Assembly: GCA_007120675.1 (NCBI GenBank)
Contig: SKNE01000254.1
Coordinates: forward strand, 1 to 20,686
Length of the DNA: 20,686 nt
From: Bacteroidales bacterium
Lineage (GTDB): Bacteria; Bacteroidota; Bacteroidia; Bacteroidales; UBA7960
Direction: 5' to 3'
Shown here: positions 7,665-15,816 of the stretch, piece after piece
Position numbering within the stretch: position 1 is the stretch's first letter
Layout of the letters: each line of letters begins with the position of its first letter
Program-made: the position numbers and the translations under genes
Notes under the pieces: model-generated
Database searches by the model: none
What the model saw: only the letters and a program-made list of their open reading frames with translations
What the model was told of the DNA's origin: nothing

Positions 7665-8699
7665 TCAGATCTCCCAGGTGTCGCCACTGCGCAGCAGGTC
7701 GTTCACCGTCTGGATCTTGGATGTCTTTTTTGCAGTTTCTATCTGTCTTTCCGTTAGTTCATCGTAGCTGTCGGCGGGGGCGGCACGAATGACCCCCATG
7801 GCCACCGGGTAGTCGGGAGCCTTCATCCAGCCCAGCATGCGGTGGATCCCGGGGTTGCGGGTATACATGTCATGCACCAGCAGGTCTTTTTCGTTGATGC
7901 CGTTTTTGCCCAGCTCCACCACCTCCAGGTGTGTGCCATTGAGGATGATCCCCTTGTCCTGGTTCTTGCCGAATATCATGGGCTCTCCCTGCTTGAGGAA
8001 CAGCTGCCGTTCTTCGCGCATGCTCCGGTCGGTGATATGGTCATGCACCTTGTCGGCGAAGATGATGCAGTTTTGCAGGATCTCCACCACGGAGGTGCCA
8101 TCGTGCTTGGCTGCTTCAAAGAACACCTCGCTCATGAGCTTGACGTTGTTGTCGGGCACCCTGGCAAAAAAGGTTCCCTGTGCCCCCATCACCAGTCCCG
8201 ATACGGTGAACGGATGCTCAATGGTGCCGTGGGGCGATGTCTTGGTTACGGAGCCTATGGGCGTAGTGGGTGAGAACTGTCCTTTTGTCAGGCCGTATAT
8301 CTGGTTGTTGAACAAGATGATGTTGATGTCGATATTGCGCCGGAGCACGTGGATGAAGTGGTTGCCACCGATGGCCATGGAGTCACCGTCGCCGGTGGCC
8401 ACCCACACGCTGAGGCCCGGGTTGGCGATCTTCAGTCCGCTGGCAATGGCCGCGGCCCGTCCGTGTATGCCGTGGAAGCCAAAGGTGTCCACGTAGTAGG
8501 GAAAGCGCGACGAGCAGCCAATGCCCGAAACCATGGCAAAGTTTTCCTTGCGGTATCCGATCTTTGGAAACACGTTGCCCACGGCGGCCAGGATGGCGTG
8601 GGCACCGCAGCCCGGACACCATTTGACCATCTGGTCACTCACAAAGTCTTGTTTGGTCAGCTCAACGGGTGATTTTTCAACTTTCTTATACATTAACAT
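7665..8699 (-). CDS. korB: 2-oxoacid:ferredoxin oxidoreductase, beta subunit (probably 2-oxoglutarate)
   Basis: This 344-aa subunit binds thiamine diphosphate and one [4Fe-4S] cluster. Cluster ligands are visible as WCPGCG (Cys28, Cys31), GIGCS (Cys62) and NCIIF (Cys211). The TPP/Mg motif GDGDSMAIGGNH occupies 103-114, with NNQIYGLTKGQ after it. With the alpha subunit it would catalyse CoA-dependent oxidative decarboxylation of a 2-oxoacid, reducing ferredoxin. KorAB architecture suggests 2-oxoglutarate, but pyruvate or branched-chain 2-oxoacids are not excluded. The ATG at 8699 lies 3 nt after the korA stop, with GGAGG at 8712-8708 inside the end of korA, so the two are translationally coupled. 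A second ATG (8693-8691) is possible. The fused alpha/gamma partner is directly upstream. Confidence 0.95.
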   Translation of the reverse strand: MLMYKKVEKSPVELTKQDFVSDQMVKWCPGCGAHAILAAVGNVFPKIGYRKENFAMVSGIGCSSRFPYYVDTFGFHGIHGRAAAIASGLKIANPGLSVWVATGDGDSMAIGGNHFIHVLRRNIDINIILFNNQIYGLTKGQFSPTTPIGSVTKTSPHGTIEHPFTVSGLVMGAQGTFFARVPDNNVKLMSEVFFEAAKHDGTSVVEILQNCIIFADKVHDHITDRSMREERQLFLKQGEPMIFGKNQDKGIILNGTHLEVVELGKNGINEKDLLVHDMYTRNPGIHRMLGWMKAPDYPVAMGVIRAAPADSYDELTERQIETAKKTSKIQTVNDLLRSGDTWEI

Positions 8700-8702
8700 G
8701 GC

Positions 8703-10553
8703 TTATTCCTCCAATAGTTTTGTGAATGTATCGGTAAGCTCCTGGATATGGAATGGCAGGCCCTGCACCTTGTTAAACTGGTGATAGGGGATATCAGGGA
8801 AGTTCATCCGGAAGTAGTTGACCAATTGTCCGCTGTTTAGCTCACATACCACCACCTTTTTGAAGCTTGCCAGCACCTCACGCGTATTTGTTGGCAAGGG
8901 CTTGATGTAATTGAACTGTGCATGGCTGATCTTGTGTCCGTCTTCCTGCATGCGGCCGACGGCAGATGCCAGGGCGCCTTCGGTGCCACCCCATCCAACC
9001 ACCAGCAGGTCGCCTTCCGGCTCCCCATTGACCTCCTGGAGAGGGATATAGTCGGCGATCCGGGCTATCTTTTCTTCCCGTATGTTGACCATGAGCTGGT
9101 GATTCAGCGGGTCGGTGGACACATTACCGTCGATATTTGTTTTTTCCAGTCCACCCACCCGGTGACGCAGTCCGGCCACCCCGGGTGCCGCCCATTGGCG
9201 CACCAAGGTTTTTTCGTCCCTGCGGTAAGGCTTAAAGTAAGGATCATTTGGGTCGGCCATGGGGGGATTGATATCCGGCAAATCGTTCACATCGGGTATT
9301 TTGAAAAGTTCCGATCCGAAGCCCAGGTAACCATCGGTCAGCAGAATGACAGGGGTCATATGCTCCATGGCATATTTGGCGGCCATGTAGGCATAATAGA
9401 AACAGTTGGCCGGGCTGGTGGCCGCCATGACCATCAGGGGGCTCTCCCCATTGCGGCCAAAGAGGGCCTGCATCAGGTCCGACTGCTCGCTCTTGGTGGG
9501 CATCCCCGTAGATGGACCTGCACGCTGAACGTTCACGATCACCAGGGGCAGCTCAGTGATGACAGCCAGTCCGAGGGCTTCGCTTTTGAGCGATAGTCCC
9601 GGGCCGGAGGTGGTGGTGACCCCCATGGAGCCGCCAAAGCTGGCACCAATGGCTGAACAGATCCCTGCAATCTCATCTTCTGCCTGGAAAACCTTTGCTC
9701 CCAGCGACTTGTGCTTGGTCAGCTCCATCAGGATCTCCGTTGCCGGCGTGATGGGGTAGGACCCAAGGAAGAGGGGTCGTCCGCTGCGCTCTGCAGCAGC
9801 CAGCAACCCCCAGGCGGTAGCCACATTGCCTGTGATGTTGCGATAGAGACCTTTCTCCAGCGGGGCGGGGTTCACCTTGAAGGTAACCTTGATGGCTTCC
9901 GTATTGTCTGCGAAGTGATAACCGGCCTTCATGGCGGTCTGGTTGGCCTGTACCACCTTGGGCCTGGCCTTGAACTTGTCCCTGATGAACTCCAGGGGCT
10001 TGTCCAGGTCCCTTCCGAAGAGGTAGAACATGATGCCCAGCACAAACATGTTTTTTGTGCGTTCAGCCAGTCGCTTATCCACCTCCAGGTCGGCCAGGCT
10101 TTCCCTTGTCAGTTCAGTGATGGGCGCCTGGATCACCTGGTAGGCGTCCAGCGCTCCATCTTCCAGCGGACTGTCAGTGTAACCTGCCTTGCCGATCGCC
10201 TTCTCATCAAAGGTGGAGGAGTCGATGATCAGGGTGGCACCGGGCTTGGCCCATTTCAGGTTGGCCTTCAGGGAGGCCGGGTTCATGGCCACCAGCACGT
10301 CGCACATATCGCCGGGAGTGTAGATCTTACGCTCCCCCATGTGCATTTGAAAACCGCTCACACCAGCAATGGTGTTATGCGGTGCACGGATCTCGGCAGG
10401 AAAGTCAGGAAAAGTGGCCAGGTCATTCCCCGCGATGGCTGCTACGTCAGAAAACAGGGTCCCGGTTAGCTGCATGCCATCGCCTGAATCCCCGACAAAT
10501 TTCACCACCACATCTTCCAGCGCGCGCACATCATGTTTTTTAGTCATAACCAT
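8703..10553 (-). CDS. korA: 2-oxoacid:ferredoxin oxidoreductase, alpha subunit (gamma-alpha fusion)
   Basis: The 616-aa chain starts with a gamma-type catalytic domain: VVKFVGDSGDGM with GDSGDGM at about 21-27, then PAEIRAPHNT. The alpha domains follow: YPITPATEI (about 266-274), AEDEIAGICSAIGAS, and TTTSGPGLSLKSEALGLA. This gamma+alpha fusion is typical of KorA/OorA proteins that pair with a separate beta subunit. The frame is open up to an ATG at 10661, but similarity begins only around MVMTKKHDV, so I use the ATG at 10553, with 10547 as an alternative. A candidate promoter lies between 10607 and 10576, which would make the longer version impossible. The gene is divergent from a small ferredoxin, its likely electron acceptor. 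Confidence 0.95.
   Translation of the reverse strand: MVMTKKHDVRALEDVVVKFVGDSGDGMQLTGTLFSDVAAIAGNDLATFPDFPAEIRAPHNTIAGVSGFQMHMGERKIYTPGDMCDVLVAMNPASLKANLKWAKPGATLIIDSSTFDEKAIGKAGYTDSPLEDGALDAYQVIQAPITELTRESLADLEVDKRLAERTKNMFVLGIMFYLFGRDLDKPLEFIRDKFKARPKVVQANQTAMKAGYHFADNTEAIKVTFKVNPAPLEKGLYRNITGNVATAWGLLAAAERSGRPLFLGSYPITPATEILMELTKHKSLGAKVFQAEDEIAGICSAIGASFGGSMGVTTTSGPGLSLKSEALGLAVITELPLVIVNVQRAGPSTGMPTKSEQSDLMQALFGRNGESPLMVMAATSPANCFYYAYMAAKYAMEHMTPVILLTDGYLGFGSELFKIPDVNDLPDINPPMADPNDPYFKPYRRDEKTLVRQWAAPGVAGLRHRVGGLEKTNIDGNVSTDPLNHQLMVNIREEKIARIADYIPLQEVNGEPEGDLLVVGWGGTEGALASAVGRMQEDGHKISHAQFNYIKPLPTNTREVLASFKKVVVCELNSGQLVNYFRMNFPDIPYHQFNKVQGLPFHIQELTDTFTKLLEE
8708..8712 (-). promoter_or_regulatory. 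Shine-Dalgarno sequence of korB within the end of korA
   Basis: GGAGG on the minus strand lies 8 nt before the korB ATG at 8699 and overlaps the last codons of korA. It is one of the few real Shine-Dalgarno sequences in this window. It supports coupled translation and the choice of 8699 as the start. Confidence 0.65.
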
Positions 10554-10575
10554 AATGCATTTTTCAGGTAAGACA

Positions 10576-10607
10576 GAATAATAAAGGTCTGACAAGAACG
10601 CGCCAAA
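10576..10607 (-). promoter_or_regulatory. Candidate korA promoter
   Basis: On the minus strand TTTG (10607-10604) is followed after 20 nt by TATTATTC (10583-10576), an imperfect match to TAnnTTTG. Transcription would start about 16 nt before the ATG at 10553. The spacing is right but the -7 box is weak. Confidence 0.3.
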
Positions 10608-10817
10608 GCTTGTGCAATGGCCCTTGCAGGCGTTTTCTTGCCGGATCCGATAATCAACCAATCTTTATACTGCACAAAGAATGCTGCGAAGTTAAAGGAA
10701 AAAACAGATCCCCTAAAAAAAACACAATATTTTTTCCTTTATTGCCGCCAGTGGCAGGCTTCAGCGCCAATGATTATTTAAACCGATTTCAAATTATTGT
10801 GTGGCAGGAAAAAAGCC

Positions 10818-10847
10818 TTTTCAGTTCGTGCAAAGCAGTTATATTTG
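10818..10847 (+). promoter_or_regulatory. Candidate ferredoxin gene promoter
   Basis: TATATTTG (10840-10847) matches TAnnTTTG exactly, with a TTTT (10818-10821) at the -33 spacing (18 nt). This gives a leader of roughly 38 nt before the ATG at 10892. Confidence 0.6.
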
Positions 10848-10891
10848 TGGCGTAATTCGTTCCATTTAAAAACCAATTAAAACACAGAGAG

Positions 10892-11059
10892 ATGGCTTAT
10901 ATTATTAATGAAGATTGCACTGCATGTGGCAGCTGCATCGACGAATGCCCGGTGGATGCTATTTCTGAAGGTGACATCTATAAGATAGACCCCGATGTAT
11001 GCACTGACTGCGGTGCTTGTGCCGATGTTTGCCCGGTTGAAGCAATTCATCCCGAATAA
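10892..11059 (+). CDS. 2x[4Fe-4S] ferredoxin, 55 aa
   Basis: The short frame ATG (10892) to TAA (11057-11059) encodes MAYIINEDCTACGSCIDECP and a second half ending DVCPVEAIHPE. Two classical cluster motifs CxxCxxCxxxCP are complete: Cys9/12/15/19 and Cys37/40/43/47. This is a clostridial-type low-potential ferredoxin of standard length, acting as a soluble cytoplasmic electron carrier. The gene is divergent from korAB, whose product reduces ferredoxin, so a direct partnership is likely (inference). The acidic composition and lack of extra loops fit. It is monocistronic: a perfect TAnnTTTG box lies upstream and a strong terminator follows 36 bp after the stop. Upstream AGAGAG is only a weak ribosome-binding sequence. 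Confidence 0.95.
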   Translation: MAYIINEDCTACGSCIDECPVDAISEGDIYKIDPDVCTDCGACADVCPVEAIHPE

Positions 11060-11095
11060 GACCTGTCTGACCGGTTATCCGCGTCAGAACCCATA

Positions 11096-11131
11096 AAGCC
11101 CGTGGTGTTTTCCGGCACACGGGCTTTTTTT
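11096..11131 (+). terminator. Intrinsic terminator after the ferredoxin gene
   Basis: AAGCCCGTG (11096-11104) pairs perfectly with CACGGGCTT (11118-11126) around a 13-nt loop, and the T-run extends from 11125 to 11131. It is a classical Rho-independent terminator on the plus strand. Its T-run also falls at the -33 position of the tatC promoter. Confidence 0.85.
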
Positions 11132-11155
11132 ATTCCTGCCGGGCACCTATCTTTG
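11125..11155 (+). promoter_or_regulatory. Candidate tatC promoter
   Basis: TATCTTTG (11148-11155) is a perfect TAnnTTTG box, with TTTT at 11125-11128 as a -33-like element 19 nt upstream. The expected transcript starts near 11162 and has a leader of about 57 nt. Confidence 0.55.
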
Positions 11156-11218
11156 TGGAAGCGATGGCAGGGGTAAACAGGCCCTTGCCGGAGTGCTGGC
11201 AAACAATCAAGGTCTTGC

Positions 11219-12049
11219 ATGACGCAGAGCAAGGAGCATAGCTACCCACCGCCACCCGATGGCACCATGACCTTCTGGAAGCACCTGGAGGAGCTACGGT
11301 CACACCTGGTGCGCTCGGCCATAGCCGTGGTGTTGCTGGCCATTGCTGCCTTCGTGGCCAAGGACTTTCTTTTCAGCCGGATCATCCTCGCCCCCAAAGA
11401 GCCCTATTTCATCACCAACAGGCTGTTCTGTTATTTGTCGGACAAGCTGGGGATCCCTGCCCTGTGCATCAACGCCGATCCCGTAAAGCTGATCAACATT
11501 GACCTTGCCGGACAGTTCACCACCCACGTAGTGGTGTCGCTGATCGTGGGGGTGATCATCAGCGTCCCCTACATTGTATGGGAGTTGTGGCGCTTCATCA
11601 AGCCCGGCCTGCACCCACGCGAACAAGCCAACTCCCGGGGAGCGGTCCTGGTCATATCGGGGCTATTCCTCACCGGCGTATTGTTTGCCTACTTTCTCAT
11701 CGTCCCGCTGTCCATCAACTTCCTGGGATCCTACCAGGTGAGCGGTTTGGTGGAGAACCAGATCGCGCTGCGCTCCTTCATCACCACGGTCACCACCATC
11801 ACTTTTGCCGCCGGCATACTCTTCGAGCTACCGGTGGTGGTGCTTTTCCTGAGCAAGGTGGGCATCCTCACACCCGAGATCATGCGCAAGCAGCGGAAGC
11901 TGGCCTTTGTGCTGATCATTGCCCTGGCAGCCATCATCACCCCCCCCGACATATTCAGCCAGATCATGGTGGGACTGCCACTTTTCCTCCTTTACGAGAT
12001 CAGCATCCGCATTTCGCAGCGCACCATTGATCAAGCGGAAGAGCGTTAA
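11219..12049 (+). CDS. tatC: Twin-arginine translocase subunit TatC
   Basis: This 276-aa inner-membrane protein has about six hydrophobic segments. The N-terminal signal-peptide recognition motif is present as FWKHLEELRSHL (19-30). It is followed by SVPYIVWELWRFIKPGLHPRE, which carries the conserved Glu and Pro-Gly-Leu of the first periplasmic and cytoplasmic loops, and by the late block ITPPDIFSQIMVGLPLFLLYE. Together these identify TatC, the receptor for twin-arginine precursors of folded, often cofactor-containing, periplasmic proteins. No tatA or tatB gene is next to it, so the pore subunit must be encoded elsewhere. The ATG at 11219 follows AAGG at a usable distance. The gene has its own TAnnTTTG box downstream of the ferredoxin terminator. 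Confidence 0.95.
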   Translation: MTQSKEHSYPPPPDGTMTFWKHLEELRSHLVRSAIAVVLLAIAAFVAKDFLFSRIILAPKEPYFITNRLFCYLSDKLGIPALCINADPVKLINIDLAGQFTTHVVVSLIVGVIISVPYIVWELWRFIKPGLHPREQANSRGAVLVISGLFLTGVLFAYFLIVPLSINFLGSYQVSGLVENQIALRSFITTVTTITFAAGILFELPVVVLFLSKVGILTPEIMRKQRKLAFVLIIALAAIITPPDIFSQIMVGLPLFLLYEISIRISQRTIDQAEER

Positions 12050-12182
12050 ACGACGGACTGTCCGCCAGCCGCCTCTACCCAGGGCTCACAGGCCACTTAG
12101 GTCCGTGCCTCCCCGGCCAGGAACGGGTGGCAGATCCGCGCCGGACCGGGATTGGCCTGCGATCAAACCTTTCCACACAATC

Positions 12183-12211
12183 CTTGTTTAGATGGTGAAC
12201 CCATACGTTTA
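12183..12211 (+). promoter_or_regulatory. Weak candidate pruA promoter
   Basis: TACGTTTA (12204-12211) matches TAnnTTTG at 7/8, and CTTG (12183-12186) lies 17 nt upstream. The transcript would start about 12 nt before the ATG at 12230. The rest of the 180-bp tatC-pruA gap (12050-12229) shows nothing else I can support. Confidence 0.35.
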
Positions 12212-12229
12212 ACACCTAATTCACCCGAT

Positions 12230-13879
12230 ATGAACAACGCACAATTCTATTATGCGCGGCCTAAGAACGAGCCCGTGCTGTCCTACACAAAGAACACACC
12301 CGAGCGCAGGGAGCTGGAGGCCGAGCTGGAGCGGCAAAGCAACCTGGTGGTTGACATCCCCCTGATCATTGGGGGAAAAGAGGTACGTACCGGCGACACC
12401 GGCAAGGTAGTGATGCCGCACAACCACCAGCATGTACTGGCCACCTATCACAAGGCCGGCGAAAAGGAGGTCCGGATGGCCATCGATGCGGCCATGGAGG
12501 CCCACAGGCAATGGGCTGAAGTGTCTTGGGTGGAACGTGTATCGATCACCCTGAAGGTGGCGGAGCTGATAGCCACCAAGTACCGGTCACTGATGAATGC
12601 GGCCACCATGCTGGGCCAGGGCAAGAACGCCTACCAGGCAGAGATCGAAGCGGCTTGCGAGACCACCGATTTCATCCGTTTCAACGCACACTATGTGTCG
12701 GACATATACAACGACCAGCCCCATTCAGAGCGCGGCAACCTGAACAGGGTGGAGTACAGGCCGCTGGAAGGCTTCGTGTTTGCGGTAAGCCCCTTTAATT
12801 TCACCGCCATCGCCTCCAACCTGTCGCTGGCACCCGCCGTGCTTGGCAACACCGTGGTTTGGAAACCCGCCACCACCGCCCTGTTGTCCAATTACTACCT
12901 GATGAAGATCTTCAAGGAAGCCGGTCTGCCCGACGGGGTGATCAACTTCATCCCCGGAAGGGGAAGCCTCATTGGCGACATTGTGCTGAGCGACGAAAAC
13001 CTGGGAGGCGTTCACTTTACCGGATCAGACACCACTTTCAACCAGATCTGGAAAACCGTGGGCAACAACCTGGGCAAGTACCGGTCCTATCCGCGCATTG
13101 TGGGCGAGACCGGCGGCAAGGACTTTGTGTTTGTGCACCCTTCTGCCACCGTCGACGAGGTGGCCACCGCCCTGGTGCGCGGCGCATTCGAATACCAGGG
13201 GCAAAAATGCTCGGCTGCATCCCGTGCTTACATCCCCAAATCGTTGTGGGAGCCCATCAAGAAGCAGATGGGTGAAAACATGGCGATCATCAAGAAAGGC
13301 GATGTGCGCAACTTCTGCAATTTCGTCAATGCGGTCATTGATGAGAAGGCCTACGACAAGATCATGGATTACATCCGGCAGGCCAAAGACTCCGGGGATG
13401 CAGAGATTGTCTTTGGCGGGGAGGGCGACAAGTCGCTGGGCTATTTCATTGACCCCACGGTGATCCTCACCAGCGACCCCCATTTCGTTACCATGGAGGA
13501 GGAGATCTTTGGTCCGGTGCTCACCATCTACGTTTATGAGGATGAGGACTTTGAAAAGACCCTTCACCTCTGCAACGAAACGTCGCCTTATGCACTCACG
13601 GGCGCCATCTTCTCCAAGGATCGTTATGCCATGGTGAAGGCCTGCCAGATCCTGCGCTATGCGGCGGGCAACTTCTATATGAACGACAAGCCCACTGGTG
13701 CCGTGGTAGGACAACAACCCTTCGGCGGATCCCGTATGTCGGGCACCAACGACAAGGCCGGAAGCTACCTGAACCTCTTGCGGTGGATCAACCCGCGCAC
13801 GGTGAAGGAGACCTTCAATCCGCCCACGGACTTCCGCTATCCCTTCATGCATGAAGAGATCTGCTACCAGGTGAAGTAG
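12230..13879 (+). CDS. pruA: L-glutamate gamma-semialdehyde dehydrogenase (1-pyrroline-5-carboxylate dehydrogenase)
   Basis: This 549-aa NAD-dependent aldehyde dehydrogenase has the length and sequence of stand-alone P5C dehydrogenases of the eukaryotic/Bacteroidota type, and lacks the proline dehydrogenase domain of PutA. Key features are SPFNFTAIASNLSLAPAVLG (187-206), the NAD-site FTGS (263-266), the general-base region VGETGGKDF (Glu293) and the catalytic region EYQGQKCSAASRAY (Cys327). The final block KPTGAVVGQQPFGGSRMSGT is also typical. It oxidises glutamate semialdehyde to glutamate in proline, ornithine or arginine breakdown. The frame is open back to 12152, but those 26 codons are unlike the family, so the ATG at 12230 (MNNAQFYYARPKNEP) is used. 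It is convergent with ansA across only 27 bp. Confidence 0.95.
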   Translation: MNNAQFYYARPKNEPVLSYTKNTPERRELEAELERQSNLVVDIPLIIGGKEVRTGDTGKVVMPHNHQHVLATYHKAGEKEVRMAIDAAMEAHRQWAEVSWVERVSITLKVAELIATKYRSLMNAATMLGQGKNAYQAEIEAACETTDFIRFNAHYVSDIYNDQPHSERGNLNRVEYRPLEGFVFAVSPFNFTAIASNLSLAPAVLGNTVVWKPATTALLSNYYLMKIFKEAGLPDGVINFIPGRGSLIGDIVLSDENLGGVHFTGSDTTFNQIWKTVGNNLGKYRSYPRIVGETGGKDFVFVHPSATVDEVATALVRGAFEYQGQKCSAASRAYIPKSLWEPIKKQMGENMAIIKKGDVRNFCNFVNAVIDEKAYDKIMDYIRQAKDSGDAEIVFGGEGDKSLGYFIDPTVILTSDPHFVTMEEEIFGPVLTIYVYEDEDFEKTLHLCNETSPYALTGAIFSKDRYAMVKACQILRYAAGNFYMNDKPTGAVVGQQPFGGSRMSGTNDKAGSYLNLLRWINPRTVKETFNPPTDFRYPFMHEEICYQVK

Positions 13880-13906
13880 TTTCCCGGTGGGTAAGCAAAG
13901 GCGGAC

Positions 13907-14938
13907 TTAGCCGGTGCCCATCTCACCGCGCAGCGGTTTTTGGAGGTATTTCTTCAGGCGGGCACTGGAGTAGTTGTTTCCCAGCAGGTACATGAGCTTG
14001 GTGAGTGCCGCCTCGGTGGTGATATCCCGTCCGCTGATCACGCCTGCCTCTTCCAGCCAGGCACTTGTTTCGTACTTGCCCTGGAGGACCGAGCCTCCCC
14101 TGCATTGTGACACGTTGAAAAGGACCAGTCCGCTGTCAGCGGCCCCTTTGATGGCTTCCCTGAACCAGTCGTGCGTTGGGGCATTTCCCGAACCATAGGT
14201 TTCAAGCACCACCGCCCTCAGGTTGCCGGTGGACAGGATGGCGTTGACCACCCCCTGGCTGATGCCGGGAAAGAGTGTCAGCACCGCCACCCTGGTATCC
14301 ATGCTGTTAAAGATGCGGAACTCCTGCTCCGTGGCCGGTTGTATGGCCGCCTCGTCGTAGGTGATGCGCACGCCGGCGCGTGCCAGCACCGGGTAGTTGA
14401 CTGAGCGAAACGCTTCGAAGTGCTCGGCGTTGAACTTGTGCGTGCGGTTGCCCCGGTACAGCTGGTACTCAAAGTAGATACACACCTCGGGCACCATGGC
14501 CCGCCCGTTCTTCTGTGCGGCGGCGATCTCGATGGCGGTAATGAAGTTCTCCTTGCCGTCGGTGCGGATCATGCCGATGGGCAGCTGCGAGCCGGTGAGC
14601 ACCACGGGCTTCGACAGGTTTTCCAGCATGAAGCTCAGGGCAGAGGCCGTATAGGCCATGGTGTCTGACCCGTGAAGGATGACAAAGCCATCGAAGTGCT
14701 CATAATGCTCATCGATGATCGAAGCCAGGCGGCCCCACACGGCAGGCTCCATGTTGGAAGAGTCGATGATGGGGTCAAAGGAGATGCTCTCGATGTGGTA
14801 GTTGAACTTCCTCACCTCCGGGATCTGGTCGGTGAGGTGCTCAAAGTCGAAGGGGCGCAGCACGCCGGTGCCGGGCTCCTCCACCATACCGATGGTGCCA
14901 CCGGTGTAGATGACGAGGATATGTGGTTTGTTGTTCAT
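13907..14938 (-). CDS. ansA: Type I L-asparaginase
   Basis: This 343-aa cytoplasmic enzyme converts asparagine to aspartate and ammonia. The first catalytic-triad threonine lies in YTGGTIG (11-17, Thr15). The second active-site signature is ILHGSDTMAYTA (87-98, Thr93 and Asp92), and the triad Lys is in RGNRTHK (Lys168). There is no signal peptide, which separates this type I enzyme from periplasmic type II asparaginases. It follows tatD after 37 bp on the minus strand and kbl lies before that, so kbl-tatD-ansA reads as one amino-acid-catabolic operon. The C-terminus has a basic stretch (SSARLKKYLQKPLRGEM), as in AnsA homologues. No internal promoter box is seen. Confidence 0.94.
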   Translation of the reverse strand: MNNKPHILVIYTGGTIGMVEEPGTGVLRPFDFEHLTDQIPEVRKFNYHIESISFDPIIDSSNMEPAVWGRLASIIDEHYEHFDGFVILHGSDTMAYTASALSFMLENLSKPVVLTGSQLPIGMIRTDGKENFITAIEIAAAQKNGRAMVPEVCIYFEYQLYRGNRTHKFNAEHFEAFRSVNYPVLARAGVRITYDEAAIQPATEQEFRIFNSMDTRVAVLTLFPGISQGVVNAILSTGNLRAVVLETYGSGNAPTHDWFREAIKGAADSGLVLFNVSQCRGGSVLQGKYETSAWLEEAGVISGRDITTEAALTKLMYLLGNNYSSARLKKYLQKPLRGEMGTG

Positions 14939-14975
14939 GGAGTGCAGGGATTAATGGGGCGGCCAGCGGGATCCT

Positions 14976-15770
14976 TTATTCACTGATGCCCAAGAAGTCA
15001 CTGATGCCAAAGAGCCGTGTGGCATTGGCCGTGGTCACCGCAGCCACCTCTTCCGCGTCCACCCCCCTGATCTCTGCCACCTTGTCTGCCACATGCCTGA
15101 GCAAGGCACTTTCGTTGCGTTTCCCCCTGTGGGGAACGGGCGAGAGGTAGGGCGCATCGGTTTCCAGTACCAGGTGTTCCAGTCCGACGGACTGCACCAC
15201 GCTGGCCATCTGGCTGTTCTTGTAGGTCACCACCCCGCCGATACCCAGCATGAAGCCCATGTCCACCACTGTTTTAGCTTCATCGGCATTGCCCGGGAAA
15301 CAATGGAAGACACCTTGCAGTCCCTCTTGCCTGTACGCCTGCAGGACATCAAACAACTCTTTCAGGGAGTTGCGGGAATGAAAGACCAGCGGAAGCTCAT
15401 ACTCTATGGCCCATTGGAGATGCTGCTCGAGGCATTCCCTTTGTTCGCGGGCGAAGTTGGTGTCCCAGTAAAGGTCGATCCCTGTCTCCCCCACCGCCAC
15501 GAACCGCTCCTTTTTGAGCCAGCCCCCAATGAGTTCCAGCTCTGTCCGGTAAGATGCTTTCACTGACGTGGGATGGAGTCCCATCATGGGCAGGCAGGAA
15601 GAAGGGTACTGCCGGCATACCTGCATCAGGGGTCCGGCAGTATGGCTGTCTATGTTGGGCAGCAGCATCCACCCCACCCCGGCGTCCCCGGCCCTGTCGA
15701 CCACTTTTTGCCTGTCGTGGTCGAACTGGGACAGGTAGAGATGGGTATGGGTATCGATCAATGGCATCAT
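14976..15770 (-). CDS. tatD: TatD family metal-dependent hydrolase (DNase)
   Basis: This 264-aa TIM-barrel protein carries the full TatD metal-ligand set: DTHTHL (His8, His10), VGETGIDLYWD (Glu95), FHSRN (His131), FHCFPG (His156) and ETDAPYLSP (Asp205). Family members act as Mg-dependent 3'-5' nucleases or deoxyribonucleases in the cytoplasm. It lies 46 bp after kbl and 37 bp before ansA on the same strand, so its presence in an amino-acid operon is probably co-transcription without metabolic connection. The name recalls the Tat locus, but tatC nearby is on the other strand and not in its operon. MM at the start gives two possible first codons. Confidence 0.93.
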   Translation of the reverse strand: MMPLIDTHTHLYLSQFDHDRQKVVDRAGDAGVGWMLLPNIDSHTAGPLMQVCRQYPSSCLPMMGLHPTSVKASYRTELELIGGWLKKERFVAVGETGIDLYWDTNFAREQRECLEQHLQWAIEYELPLVFHSRNSLKELFDVLQAYRQEGLQGVFHCFPGNADEAKTVVDMGFMLGIGGVVTYKNSQMASVVQSVGLEHLVLETDAPYLSPVPHRGKRNESALLRHVADKVAEIRGVDAEEVAAVTTANATRLFGISDFLGISE

Positions 15771-15816
15771 ATATTACCAGCTTATCGTTGACACCTGGTC
15801 ACCCGTCGACCGGCGA

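Larger units (their letters stand above)
10554..10891. other. Divergent intergenic region between korA and the ferredoxin gene
   Basis: This 338-bp stretch separates korA (minus) from the ferredoxin gene (plus). It is AT-richer than the genes, with A-rich runs around 10691-10745, and contains candidate promoters at each end. No convincing protein, tRNA or riboswitch is seen. An open frame at 10610-10855 has no coding character. Confidence 0.7.

Noticed and set aside
10554..10661. Longer korA start at 10661
   Set aside because: The extra 36 residues are unlike the family, and the candidate promoter (10607-10576) lies inside them. The gamma domain begins right after 10553.
12152..12229. Longer pruA start at 12152
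   Set aside because: The 26 extra residues (Pro/Asn-rich) are unlike the family N-terminus, and a possible promoter lies within them.
13025..13852. Open frame of 275 codons antisense to pruA
   Set aside because: It mirrors the conserved pruA catalytic half and has no independent signals.
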